A DNA stretch of 60,000 nucleotides from Chrysomallon squamiferum (GCA_012295275.1 CM022666.1:11197077-11257076), one strand, 5' to 3'. Positions 36,246 through 47,054 are shown, counted from the first letter of the stretch. The notes: generated by a model not told the origin, from the letters alone. Translations and numbers: made by a program.

Positions 36246-36289
36246 TTAAATAATAATAATAATAATAATAACAAATATTAGTCAATACA

Positions 36290-36600
36290 TTGACTAACGA
36301 ACATATTAATATCACACACCCTGAAAAATATATCAGTATACACAGATTAGTACACACACAGTCACACACAAACATACATACATTAATACACATAAACTCT
36401 GACACACATTAATACATATACACACACACACATATTAGAACATACACACCTTCATTAATACACATAAACACAGATATACATTAATACATACACACTCACT
36501 GACACACATTCGTATACACACAGATCAATATACATACAAACACTGACACACATATTAGTAACAATATACAAATAACAACCAGATTGACATGCTGATATCA
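36290..36600. repeat. CA-rich minisatellite
   Basis: Degenerate units built on CACACATTAATACA and ACACTGACACACAT, roughly 20-40 bp long. No coding content. Confidence 0.7.
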
Positions 36601-36719
36601 GAGTTCTCTGTAACAATGACATAATACAAAGGGTGCATCAATGAGATCAGGGAACACAGCAGTCCTGCATCAAAGTTCCGGGAGCAAAATGCAGCCACAG
36701 GGCTATATTATTAATGACT

Positions 36720-36985
36720 TGTGGGGTGGGTCCTTCAGTGACAAGGACATCTGGGTGATGATACTGGTGATGTGACATCTGCTCACCTGATGGGACCTAC
36801 CCACCCAGTGTTCATGGCCTGGGAATGTTGCTTGAAATATTACATGGAGAATACCTGATTATGTATGCTCAAAGATGACAGAGAAAATGTCATTAAATTA
36901 CATTGCTGAGTTCCAGTGATAAACAGAGGGAGTGATGTGGTGTAAGAAATGAATGGAAAAAAAGAAGAAAGAGTATTAAGAAGAA
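36720..36985 (+). repeat. Plus copy of the interspersed repeat at 35280-35485, with a tail repeated at 37205-37315
   Basis: The first 200 bp are the inverted partner of 35280-35485. The tail from 36880 (GAAAATGTCATTAAA, then CATTGCTGAGTTCCAGTGAT, then AGAAGAAAGAGTATTAA) recurs as a direct repeat at 37205-37315. Confidence 0.65.
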
Positions 36986-37029
36986 AAAAAGAAAAGACAA
37001 AATAGTTATTCCCACACTATGTCATTAAC

Positions 37030-37600
37030 TGGTTCTAGTGTTTTACCACTGTAATAACAGCAGACAGGTGGTCTATATCTGACAATGATAAATATGGGTA
37101 TCACACTAGTGTCCTCACCAAATATATGGGTATCTAAAAAAACAACAATGGACATATTGTCAATGTCTGAGAACAATTTGGGTATCCCCAGTGTTTTTCC
37201 ACAACAACAGCAGAAAATGTCATTAAACTACATTGCTGAGTTCCAGTGATAAACAGATGGTGTTATGTGGTATATGAAATGAATGGGGGGAAAGAGAAAG
37301 AAGAAAGAGTATTAATACATGTGGTCAATGTCTGACAACAATAAATATGGGTATTGGTGGTGTTTTTTTGAAGCCACTACAACAACAAGACATGTTCAAT
37401 ATGTTGCCTTGGGTGACATGCAATCAATTAAAAAGGTAATTGCTAGTGTTGTGCAATGTAACAATACATATGTGTCCAGTACAACAGCAGACAACAATAA
37501 ATATGGGTGATTGGTGGTGTTTTACCACTTAAACAACAGTAGACATGTGGTCAATGTCTGACAACAATAAATATGGATATCATGTGATATTTGGTGTTTA
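37030..37600 (+). repeat. Outlying, degenerate copies of the 69-bp satellite, with an inserted repeat
   Basis: Units recognisable by CTAGTGTTTTACCACT, AACAGCAGACA and TCTGACAACAATAAATATGG occur near 37033-37100, 37150-37210, 37318-37400 and 37485-37580. They are separated and interrupted, including by the 37205-37315 repeat. The main array ends at 26628, so this is a second site of the same family about 10.4 kb away. Weaker echoes (TGTGTCCAGTGTGTGACAAC, AACAACAGGTGAGATGTGGC) continue to about 37870. Confidence 0.75.
37205..37315 (+). repeat. Second copy of the CATTGCTGAGTTCCAGTGAT repeat
   Basis: A direct repeat of 36880-36985, lying within the degenerate 69-bp satellite remnants. Confidence 0.8.
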
Positions 37601-37914
37601 CTGACTTTAGCAGCATCCCATGACATGGCCAAGGTCTGACAAAAACTAAGAAGGTAATCACTCTTTGTTCTACCCACTGCTGCCTTGGGTGACATGCAGT
37701 CAGTGTTTAAAATTCAGCAATTTAAAAATGTAATTGCTTTTGTGTTTCTTCTTTTCTTACCAATATAACAATACATGACATGTGTCCAGTGTGTGACAAC
37801 AGTTGAAAAGGTAATCGCTATTGTTTTACCACTGTAACAACAGGTGAGATGTGGCCAATGTCTGATGCTGAGTAAACTGGTTATCCATTGTGCTTTGTCA
37901 CTGGAACAATTTTC

Positions 37915-38715
37915 TAATATAAATGAATTAACTATTGAGAATTTTTTGTTTTGTTTTTAATGTTCATTAAAATATCACTAGTTCCTATTTTTGACAAGAA
38001 CATGTGATATTTGACCAATGTCTTTCAGTGACTAAAATAGCTATCTCTAGTGCTTTGTGCTAGAAGAACATGTGACCAAGGTCTGATAAAACCCACTGAA
38101 ACCTAATGTCTCCTCTTTAATTCATGAAGTCCCACACTGAAGCAGGCTCTCAAAAGACCACTTTTGAAACATCACTTCTTAAATGAAATTCAGCTTATGC
38201 TCCATTTATATTCAAATGAAGACAGTCTTTTTTTGTTTTTTTTTTTTTTTTTTTCTATGTTTCCTTCTTTTATCCCTGTAAAACATAGCATAATCTTATA
38301 TAAAGCCATAAAGTGCTTTGAGCCTGCACTGAGGATGAACAGGCACAAAAAATGTTGCCAGTGCTGAAAAAAACTGCAAATGAGTTTACAAATTTTCTAT
38401 AATTCCAATTTTTTACCAAATGAATGAAAATAGATGAAACTGACATAGAGCAAGGTATTACTGTAATAGTTTTAAAAAAAATTTAAACTGGTTATTCTAA
38501 AATGTTAAAATATTAAAATGTAACAGGTAAAAATATATTTAATAAAAATATGAATTAATTGACAGTGGTGGATGAAATCCTGAGAATTTTTTGTTTTGTT
38601 TTTAATGTTCATCCCAAACATGTATAGATTATTCCTGTTTTTGACTGTAACAGATGACATATGACCAATGTTTTTCAGTGATTAAACTGGTCACTCCTGG
38701 TGTTTTGTGCTAGAA
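37915..38715 (+). repeat. Pair of ~150-bp direct repeats (37935-38070 and 38575-38715)
   Basis: Both contain GAGAATTTTTTGTTTTGTTT followed by TTAATGTTCAT, TATTTTTGAC or TGTTTTTGAC, ATGTGATATTTGACCAATGT or a variant, and GTGCTTTGTGCTAGAA or GTGTTTTGTGCTAGAA. A T-rich tract sits between them at 38229-38255. Confidence 0.75.
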
Positions 38716-40354
38716 ATTCTGAAACCTAGTAGGTATCTCTCATATCAGGTATTTTATGACTTTAATAATGGGGTTATTTTATGATTTAAAATTATTCTAC
38801 AGACCTGCTATACAAACACAAAGATAACTGAATTATTGCTGATCAATATAAACTTTTATAAAATTCTGAAAGTGTTTGTCACATCTGTATAAATCCGCTG
38901 GAAAGTTCATTTTTATGATTGTATAAAATCAACTTAACATCCCCTCTACTGAGGTGGGCTTTCATCATCTAACAGCAAACAATTAACTAATAATAAACAA
39001 ACCTGTTGTAATTCTATGTATAATACAGGTTAAAATTGTGACCAAAAAATGTCAGGATCTTTACAATAAAAAATGTCCTGAACATTTATGTCATTGAGAT
39101 AAAAATAGTATGAGGATTAAATAAAAATATTTCCTATGCATTCCCCTCAAAAAATATTAAATAAAGGTTACTAAGATAAATGTTAGATGACTGGCTAGCC
39201 ACTGGCTATCATCCAAAGCAAGGAGAACTTAGATGAGTCTGCATTCTGACACACTGACTAGTCAGACTGACAGTTCCAGATAAAAAACAGTGTGAGCATA
39301 CACAAAGAACAAACAGGTGATAAAAGGTTACAATTAAAAGAGAGATGAAATTTTTTTTTTTTTTTTTTTAAATAAAAATAATAAAAAATAATATCCATTC
39401 ATGTTTTTGGAAATAAATTTAAAATAAAGTATTTTATTTCTGAATCATTCAAAGTTAATAACTTAAAAGGCTGTATTATTATTCTGTATATGTGGGAATG
39501 GGTTAAATTATCACTAATATTTAAATTTAAAAAGCACTGAAAAGGTACTTTTATACTAATGTTGCCCATGTGGAACAGCACAAATTTTAAGCATTTTTTA
39601 TTAATATTTTTAATTTTAATTTTAATATATAATTTTTTAAATGTATATAGAGTTTAAAACTGTAACTAAAAATAAATAAAATGTTAAAAGACTTGCAATT
39701 AAAACAACATTTATAACAAATATGTGAACTTTTAATACAGTAATTCATTACTTAACAAATGTTACATTTAAGACTGCTATGAAGTCAATTATTTTAAAAC
39801 TACTTTAATTCATATTAATGCTGTGTTTGTGTTTCTGTAAATTATTATTAATATACCATTGTACTTACTACGTGTTTACTATATAAAAAACAAACTCTTC
39901 AGATAAAAATAAAAAAATATATATTATCCAATTAAAAAAATCTATACTCTTTAAACAGTATTGTTCAACTATGGTATTTAAATTAAGTTAAAACAGTTCA
40001 TGTCAGAAACTACATTTAATATACTGAATTTTTAAAATTATTTTAATAAAAGAGTTTCTCTCTTTAAAGACTTTCTTTAGTTTTCTTTATGCACATGTGT
40101 GTGCATGTGTTTGCTTGTAATAATTGTAACTGATCTGCTAGGACATTTTACTTCAAACAGAACAGCAAAAACATGATCTTTGATTTATGTGGAACTGAAT
40201 ACTGTATGTGAGTAAAACAAACAGTGGTGTTTAAAAAAGCACTAACTGTATAAAAAAGAACTTGCAGAGATTTACAAATTAACTTTTAGTAACTTGTCAA
40301 CAGTACATTAACTGACAGTTTTCCATTAGAACAATAATTATTATTTATTTTATT
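38716..40354. other. AT-rich intergenic DNA, no gene seen
   Basis: Contains a poly-T run at 39351-39370 and many AATAAA/TTTATT words. The minus frame at 39399-39581 shows no motif. This is the left flank of the Gypsy insertion. Confidence 0.6.
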
Positions 40355-40358
40355 GTAG
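40355..40358. other. Target-site duplication GTAG (left)
   Basis: GTAG directly precedes the TG of the left LTR. The same four bases follow the right LTR at 45251-45254. Four to five bases is usual for Ty3/Gypsy integrases. Confidence 0.8.
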
Positions 40359-40546
40359 TGTTATGTTTTAACATTAAAACAATAAGTTCATTTAATTTCC
40401 AAATAATTTATTTCGTTTCAAAAATTGCTACTAACAAAACTGACGCATGCTCCCGGTGACTTCATATATAATCTGTCCCTTCTTCCGGTTCCCTTAAACA
40501 TCGTAAACTGTAACAATGTTAACTATAACACCATTTAAATACAACA
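40359..40546 (-). repeat. 3' LTR of the Gypsy element
   Basis: 188 bp, beginning TGTTATGTTTTAACATTAAA and ending CATTTAAATACAACA on the plus strand. It reads identical to 45063-45250. In element orientation this is the downstream LTR. It contains TATATAAT-like sequence near its middle that might serve as a core promoter. Confidence 0.95.
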
Positions 40547-40559
40547 CTTCCTCCCCTCC
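40547..40559 (-). other. Polypurine tract of the Gypsy element
   Basis: On the minus strand the sequence is GGAGGGGAGGAAG, all purines, immediately next to the 3' LTR. This is where plus-strand DNA synthesis is primed in LTR elements. Confidence 0.85.
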
Positions 40560-40865
40560 AAATTTTCAATTTACCCATAAATTATGTTATATGTAAATTT
40601 CTAAAATAAATTTGTTTGATTTACTAATTAGTAATAATTAAACAATGGAACTTTAAACTTAAAAAATAAACTTTTTTTTTTTTTTTTTTTTTTTGGACAC
40701 CCTAATATTTCAATTACAGTTTATCAAGTATGTTCATTGGTCACGTATGGAACTTCAAATCACAAATATTATTCTTAAAAACAAAAATATATAATACAAA
40801 AAAATAACACTAATTCTACAATCTTTCAATGAATTCCGTATTACACATATTCAGATTAAATCACT

Positions 40866-42299
40866 TTAAATAGTTTCTATCAGTCTTTGAGGTGTTTTTC
40901 GAGCACGTCTAGGGTATCTTAGGGTAGACGGTATTGGTAGTTGCGGTACATCGTCAACAGTATCGTCGATGGCATTAGAAGCATCCTCTACGGCATTAGA
41001 AGTAACCGTTCTATTTTCGATCTCAGTCTCTTCCACCTGAACAGTTGGTTCAACAAATTCCATTTCAGACTCCGTACCAATTGCAGACAGTTCTGGGAAC
41101 GGGTTCCTATTATCCTCCAAATGCACACATTTACGAAGTTGATCCACATGTCTTTTACACACAAAATCTCCAATTTTCACTCTGTAGGTAACAGGCCCTA
41201 GCTGACACAGTACTTTTCCACTCAACCACTTGTCAGATCCTCTGTAGTTCCTCACTTGTACTGAATCTCCAACATTGAACACCCGTGTTTTACTTGCTTT
41301 TGGAATAGTTCTTTTTTTAACAGAGTTCTCCAAACTTGGACGCAAAATATCCAATCTCGTTCGAACACGTCTGCCAAGAAACAATTCTGATGGAGTACAT
41401 TTTGTAGTAAAGTGTGGAGTGTTCCGATACGCAAACAAGAATGATGAAATCTTCTGGTTCATGGTTCGTGACTCATGTTGAACTGTTTTCATTGCAGTTT
41501 TGAAAGTACAAACCGCTCTTTCTGCCTCACCATTTGAACTTGGATGGTATGGAGCTGATTTGATGTGTTTCACTCCATTTTTCTTAAGAAATGTTTCAAA
41601 TTCCTCTGCAACAAACTGAGGTCCATTATCAGAAATCAACTGCTCTGGCATTCCATAACTTGCAAAGAGATTTCTCAATGTCTCTACTGCATGCGTTGTC
41701 GCTCTGGTACTGGGCATTCGAAAAACTTCCATCCATTTAGAATGTGCATCCACCACAATCATGAACATTTCTTTCATAAATGGCCCAGCAAAATCAACAT
41801 GTATTCTTTGCCATGGTTTGGTGGGCCAAATCCATGCATTAGCTGTACTTTTTGGCATGACTGTTTGTTGTAGTTGGCAACACTTACACTTGCTAACTTT
41901 CTTTTCTATGTCAATATCCATATGAGGCCACCACACATGCAATCTAGCCAAAGATTTCATTCGCACAATTCCAGGATGATTTTCATGAAGATAATACAGA
42001 ATATCTGTTCGATATTTATCGGGAATAATCACTCGCATTCCTCTGAGAAGACAGTTTTCCTCCACGGTTAATTCATCTTTCACTCTGAAATAAGGTAACA
42101 GCTCCGGTGAAATAGAAGACTCTTCTGGCCATCCATACATGTTATAATGTACAACCCGAGATAATACTTTGTCAACTGCAGTTGCTTTAGCAATATGTCT
42201 TGCAGTGATAGGTAATCCATTGACTTGATTTCTCATTGCTTGCTTGTCTTCATGCCAAAACACAATTTCAGATATTTCTTCAGTTTGCAGAAGTGGTAG
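40866..42299 (-). pseudogene. Gypsy pol, integrase part
   Basis: This frame runs from just after the TGA at 42300-42302 to a stop at 40866-40868. It holds a whole Ty3/Gypsy integrase. Counting from the first Met at 42263, a HHCC zinc-binding region spans residues 93-129 (HENHPG to CKCCQ). The DDE catalytic triad is at D157 (HVDFAG), D212 (SDNGPQF) and E248 (NGEAE). A C-terminal strand-rich segment with LGPVTYRVKI resembles the GPY/F module. The frame is intact in itself and in the same phase as the RNase H part, separated from it only by the stop codon. It inserts the cDNA copy into the genome. Confidence 0.9.
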
Positions 42300-43752
42300 T
42301 CAGGACAGTGCATCAGCATTTCCATTTTTGGTAGTTTTTCTGTATTTAATGTCAAACTGATATGCGGCTAACTGAATAGCCCAACGCTGTAGTCGAGAGG
42401 CTGTCAGAACTGGAATATTCTTTTTAGGTCCAAGAATCATTGTCAGTGGTTTATGATCTGTGAACAAAGTAAATCTTCTACCATACAGGTACTGATGGAA
42501 CTTGTGTATTCCAAAAATTATTGCCAGTGCTTCTTTCTCAATTTGGGAATACTTGTATTCTGCTGATGTCAGAGTTCTAGAAGCGTATGCTATTGGCCTA
42601 TCTGATTTTTCATTTCCATGTGATATTACCACTCCAAGACCATGCGCAGATGCATCTACTGCCAACATTACTGGTTTCATTGGGTCATAGTGGACAAGAA
42701 TTTTAGATGATGCTAACAGTTTTCCCACTTTGGAAAATGCTTGCTGACAATCATCACTCCATTTCCACTCTGTATCTTTGGTTAACAACGCTGTTAGCGG
42801 TGCCACCACTGTTGACATGTTGGGTACAAACTTGCGATAGTAATTCACAATACCTAACCAAGATTGCAACTCACTCTTGTTCTTAGGTTCAGGCACTTTC
42901 AGAATAGCTTCAACTTTTCTTTCAGAAGGTTGAATCCCATTTTTGTTCACAATAAATGCAAAGTACTCAACTTCATCTTTCATCAATGCACATTTTGACC
43001 TTTTCAGTTGAATTCCATATTTTTCTAGGCGTTTCAAAGTCTTTTTCAAATGTTTCAAGTGTTCGGTGTCATCCTTTCCAGTGACTATGATGTCATCCAA
43101 AATGTAACCTACCCCTTTTAGCCCTTGAAGCACTTTGTCCATAGTTTGTTGAAAAATAGCAGGTGCTGCAGCAACTCCAAATGGCAACCTTGTATAGCGA
43201 TAAAGCCCAAGGTGAGTATTGATTGTGACATAGTTCCTCGACTTTTCATCAAGCAACACTTGCTGGTATGCATGTGACAAATCCAGTTTGGAGAACTTTT
43301 GTCCTCCATTGAGTTTGCTGAAAATGTCTTCTGCAGTGGGCAAAGGGTACTCAGGCACTTCCAACAGGATTTATGGTAACCTTGTAATCGCCACAAATGC
43401 GAATGGTATTGTCAGGTTTTAAAACAGGTACAATAGGAGAAGCCCATTCAGAAAAATCTACCTTTTCTAGAATTCCTTCTGCTTCAAGTCTGTGCAGTTC
43501 ATCAGCTATCTTTTCCTTCAAAGCATAAGGTACTGGTCTAGCCTTGAAAAACTTTGGAGTAGCATCCTCTTTCACTTTCAGATGAGCTCTTATGCCTTTT
43601 ACTGTTCCCAACTTATTTGAAAAAACTGAGTATCTACTGAACAAATCTTCAGAGTTTCCACAGGCTTTCATAATCTTAATACTGTTCCAGTCCAACTGAA
43701 TGTTTTGGAACCAATTCCGCCCAAACAAAGTTGGTCCATTTCCTTTCACCAC
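42300..43752 (-). pseudogene. Gypsy pol, reverse transcriptase and RNase H part (frameshifted)
   Basis: Two overlapping frames cover this domain. The upstream one (43351-43752) has the linker and RT start (KARPVPY, WASPIVPV, RICGDYKVT). It shifts frame just after ATNP-type sequence near 43365 and continues in the frame ending at 42300. That frame has RT motifs FSKLDLSHAYQQ, RLPFGVAAAPAIFQ and the active-site region ILDDIIVTG, then RNase H motifs (AVDAS, EKEALAI, TDHKPL) and the conserved end NADALS followed by TGA. The shift fits loss of two bases or gain of one in a short T run. The residue before the usual x-DD is Ile where Tyr or Phe is normal. As written, this copy cannot make full Pol without recoding. 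Confidence 0.9.
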
Positions 43753-43754
43753 AA

Positions 43755-44999
43755 TTAAAGGTAAAAGTTTTTTCTGCTTTCCATATTTAACACCTCAATT
43801 TTCCCAAGAACTGGCACCACTTCATCAGTATAAGTTTTCAACACAATCGATGTTGATTTCAATGGCACTGTTTTCTTCAATTTTTCCTGATAAACCTTAT
43901 TAGAAATTATGGATACAGAAGCACCTGTATCTACTTCCATTTTGAAAGGCACACCATTGAGTTCCAATGAAATTTGAATTTCTTTCGCTTTCGTAGATTT
44001 CACTGTGAAAATTGACGTTTCAGAATCACTTTCATTCCTTTCCATTGCAACCTCTTTATTTTCAAGAACAGCTTTTATAATTTCTGATTCAGTTTCGTTA
44101 CTTCCAGATTCTTCCTGAACGTCATGAATTTTTAAACCTGTTTCAGATTCAGCATTTTCAATTTCAGAATCACTGGGACCACTTTCTGATTCCGTAAGGT
44201 CCCTATCAGAATCTTGATTCACAACATTCAGTTTAGAATTTTTCTTTTTCAACTTTGGAAATTTCTTTTTTCCTTTTTCCAGCTGTTTGCTTTCCTGTCT
44301 TTCTATTTTTTTCTTTTGATTTCGACATTTTCTACTCAAATGTCCTGTTTCATTACACGTATAACAGTTTGCCTTTTTGTAAAAACATGCATCAGGATGA
44401 TGATTAGTTTTACCGCACCGGAAGCATTCAATGACAGAAACTTTGTGGAACTTTTCCGTTTCTGACTTCATTCCAATTTTCAGCATGTCAGTTTCTCTAG
44501 CTGCCATTTCCATACTAACAGCTATTTGCAATGCTTTACTCAGTGATAAGTCATGTTCAGAGAGAAGTTTTTTCTGTATAGACTTTTCAGACAGACCACA
44601 GACCAAAATGTCTCTTAATGCTTCAGTCAAAAATGCACCAAATTCACAATGTTCTGTCAATTTTCTTAATTCAGCCAAAAATTCACTTACAGTCTCTCCG
44701 GGCTCTTGTTTCCGTTGATAGAATTTGAACCGTTCCGCAATCACCAAAGGTTTTGGTTTGAGATGATTTCCTATCAAAGTTTTCAATTGTTCGTAAGTCT
44801 TATTTGCCGGTTTCTCAGGTGAAGTCAGATTTCGAATCAACCTGTAAGTCTTGGCACCACATACGGACAACAAAATGGAACGTTTCTTTTCGGCATCGTC
44901 TACATCATTCGCCAGCAGATACTGTTCCAAACGTTCGATGTATTCATCCCAATCGGAACTTTCTAGATCAAACTCTTCAACTTTACCGTAGGTAGCCAT
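43755..44999 (-). CDS. Gypsy Gag with protease domain (414 aa)
   Basis: The start ATG lies 63 bp inside the right LTR, just past the primer site. Residues 1-170 form an alpha-helical Gag core of Retrotrans_gag type (FKFYQRKQEPGETVSEFLAE). Two CCHC zinc knuckles follow: C192-C195-H200-C205 and C212-C215-H220-C225. Then comes a Lys-rich and an acidic Ser/Glu-rich linker. An aspartic protease has its catalytic D357-T-G-A. The frame stops at 43755 shortly after the protease, where the linker to RT continues in another frame, so a one- or two-base indel near 43785-43790 separates Gag-protease from RT. This could be a mutation or, less likely, a recoding site. Confidence 0.92.
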   Translation of the reverse strand: MATYGKVEEFDLESSDWDEYIERLEQYLLANDVDDAEKKRSILLSVCGAKTYRLIRNLTSPEKPANKTYEQLKTLIGNHLKPKPLVIAERFKFYQRKQEPGETVSEFLAELRKLTEHCEFGAFLTEALRDILVCGLSEKSIQKKLLSEHDLSLSKALQIAVSMEMAARETDMLKIGMKSETEKFHKVSVIECFRCGKTNHHPDACFYKKANCYTCNETGHLSRKCRNQKKKIERQESKQLEKGKKKFPKLKKKNSKLNVVNQDSDRDLTESESGPSDSEIENAESETGLKIHDVQEESGSNETESEIIKAVLENKEVAMERNESDSETSIFTVKSTKAKEIQISLELNGVPFKMEVDTGASVSIISNKVYQEKLKKTVPLKSTSIVLKTYTDEVVPVLGKIEVLNMESRKNFYL

Positions 45000-45042
45000 A
45001 TTTCATAAATAGTTAATTTCAGGAAACAGTTCAATAAGTGTT

Positions 45043-45060
45043 ATCCCATCCTCGTCGCCA
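45043..45060 (-). other. Primer binding site, tRNA-Ser(GCU)
   Basis: On the plus strand the bases ATCCCATCCTCGTCGCCA equal the 3' end of animal tRNA-Ser(GCU) including CCA. The element strand is therefore fully complementary to the tRNA over 18 bases. Two bases separate it from the 5' LTR, as is usual. This identifies the primer for minus-strand DNA synthesis. Confidence 0.85.
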
Positions 45061-45062
45061 AT

Positions 45063-45250
45063 TGTTATGTTTTAACATTAAAACAATAAGTTCATTTAAT
45101 TTCCAAATAATTTATTTCGTTTCAAAAATTGCTACTAACAAAACTGACGCATGCTCCCGGTGACTTCATATATAATCTGTCCCTTCTTCCGGTTCCCTTA
45201 AACATCGTAAACTGTAACAATGTTAACTATAACACCATTTAAATACAACA
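45063..45250 (-). repeat. 5' LTR of the Gypsy element
   Basis: 188 bp, reading identical to 40359-40546, and ending directly before the right target-site duplication GTAG. In element orientation this LTR drives transcription towards lower coordinates. Confidence 0.95.
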
Positions 45251-45254
45251 GTAG

Positions 45255-45743
45255 TAAAATATATTCTTGTGACTGGTGGATTGGTGAAAAAATGTAAACA
45301 TGTATGATAAAGTGGATATACCATGTCAAAAAAATTAAATTAAATTAAAAAAATTGAAAGGAGAAAATAGGAGAGAAAAACATCTTTTTAGGATTTTGTG
45401 AGATTAAAAACCATGAATAGCATTAAAAACATGACTCCACATATTCATATAAAGAAAATCAAATGAGGTCTCTAAAGAACAGTAAACAAGTAGTAAAACT
45501 GCTTCATAATAACTGTAATACAACATTACTAATATTATACAACATAAATTACTGTTATAATAAAAATATATTTGTTCACTTACAGAGACCATACAGAAAT
45601 GTATCAATGAGTCTCAAGTCACAAGTTTTGGTAGTCTTTTTTCTTCCACATTTCATTCCTGCATTCTCTGACTATATGCATTGTGTTTTGTTGACGGCTT
45701 TCAAATGACTGTCTTCAATCCATGAAATAACTAGCAAAAGAAA
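45255..45743. other. AT-rich right flank of the Gypsy insertion, no gene seen
   Basis: The frames at 45404-45607 (-) and 45463-45708 (+) show no motif or splice context. Nothing else is seen. Confidence 0.55.
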
Positions 45744-45750
45744 AATGTTC

Positions 45751-45890
45751 TTACTGTATAACTAATTATTGAGAAATTACAACAAATAATTATAAAATTA
45801 AAAGCATTTTTCCAATGTTCTTATTGTATAACTAATTATTGAGAAATTACAACAAATAATTATAAAATTAAAAGCATTTTTCCAATGTTC
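45751..45890 (+). repeat. Two tandem 70-bp units, nearly identical
   Basis: Units at 45751-45820 and 45821-45890 differ at one base by eye (TTACTG against TTATTG). Both include AACTAATTATTGAGAAATTA and end with TTTTTCCAATGTTC. Their near-identity implies a recent duplication or an assembly artefact. Confidence 0.95.
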
Positions 45891-47054
45891 TTTAAAATGA
45901 AATAGGAGGAAAAGAAGAAATGGTTATAAAAAAAATATTAACTGAATGGTACAAACCTTGTTTTAAATATTACTTTTTACTGACATTATTCTATTACCCA
46001 GTAATTATATATTTTATTTCATTATATTTAATAATGTTAACCATATTATCACAGTTCAGTTTAAAAAAAAAACTTCTTAATTTTAATAAAATAAAATATA
46101 GAAATCGTATGGTGTTGTATGACTTACTCATGACAGAGCCTGTGCTTTATTAAATCTGCATTTCCAGAAGCTTTCATCAGTCATTTCTTCATTTTGTTTT
46201 TTTATTTCTGCAATAAGACTAAAAACATATATAAATCAATTAGTTATAAAATGTTCATTTGAAGTAAATAAATACAGCTTGAAATGTTTTCAGCTATACA
46301 TGTAAAGTTTAAATCAAAGTTATACAGCACGCCAAGAAGTGCAAAAACAAGATTATAATTACACTATAAAAATCTTTGGGATGATTATCTGATAGTTTAG
46401 GATACAGTATCATTCACTAGTCAATTTTTCTATACTCAGTAATCACTTAGTTTAATCTAAAATTCAGAAAATCTGAATATAAAATATCAAAATAAAAAAT
46501 GACCAATTACTTGAAATTTAGACAATATTTCAAAATTAAAAACTGCTGTCATCTTGTAATATTGAAAAAACAGTATTAGTAAAACTGAAAAGGGAGAAGA
46601 TAAAAAAAAAATGTTATAATATGCCAAACAATCTTTCTGAATTACAAAGAATTAAATATGATATTTTTTTAGGAATTGCTAGTGACAAAAAATAAAAAGT
46701 ATGATTATTAGCAAAGTACAAAATTTAATTAATTGTAATTAAATTCAAAGTATGTTTACCTAAAGTTATGATGTGTTCATAATTTGCAACTTTTAAAAAA
46801 ATATTTTTTCTTAAAATTGACTGGCTAGTAAAACTGTCATGTCAGTTGAACTGTCATTTTGAAAATCAATAATGACACAAGGTGATAAACAACTCACCGT
46901 GCCAAGCCAGGTCTCTGCAGAGATTTAATTAAACAGCTTCACTAATTACATTTCACGCTGTATCAAACAATGGCCCACTGTGTTAACCATTTTCTACCAT
47001 CCAATCAGAAGTTCAGAACAGTGATATCAGTTCACCTGTACCCATAAACTGATT

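Larger units (their letters stand above)
40359..45250 (-). mobile_element. Complete Ty3/Gypsy LTR retrotransposon (minus strand), pol disrupted
   Basis: The 4.89-kb element has two 188-bp LTRs that read identically by eye and begin TG and end CA on either strand. The 4-bp sequence GTAG stands just outside both ends (40355-40358 and 45251-45254) as a target-site duplication. In element orientation the order is 5' LTR (45063-45250), primer site, Gag with two zinc knuckles, aspartic protease, reverse transcriptase, RNase H, integrase, polypurine tract and 3' LTR (40359-40546). The order RT-RNaseH-integrase defines Ty3/Gypsy, and the tRNA-Ser primer and protein style suggest a Mag-like lineage. 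There is no envelope gene. Two frameshifts and one stop interrupt pol, although the identical LTRs indicate a recent insertion. Confidence 0.95.

Noticed and set aside
38160-38370. SINE or L2-like 3' tail (CCATAAAGTGCTTTGAG)
   Set aside because: Only a short resemblance. No tRNA-derived head, tail repeat or target duplication could be defined.
40941-42690. Plus-strand frames inside the Gypsy element
   Set aside because: Shadows of the minus-strand pol frames.
43351-43800. Programmed frameshifting as the explanation of both pol frame changes
   Set aside because: No slippery heptamer plus downstream structure was evident, and Mag-like elements do not normally shift inside RT. A simple indel or sequencing error is more likely, though not excluded.
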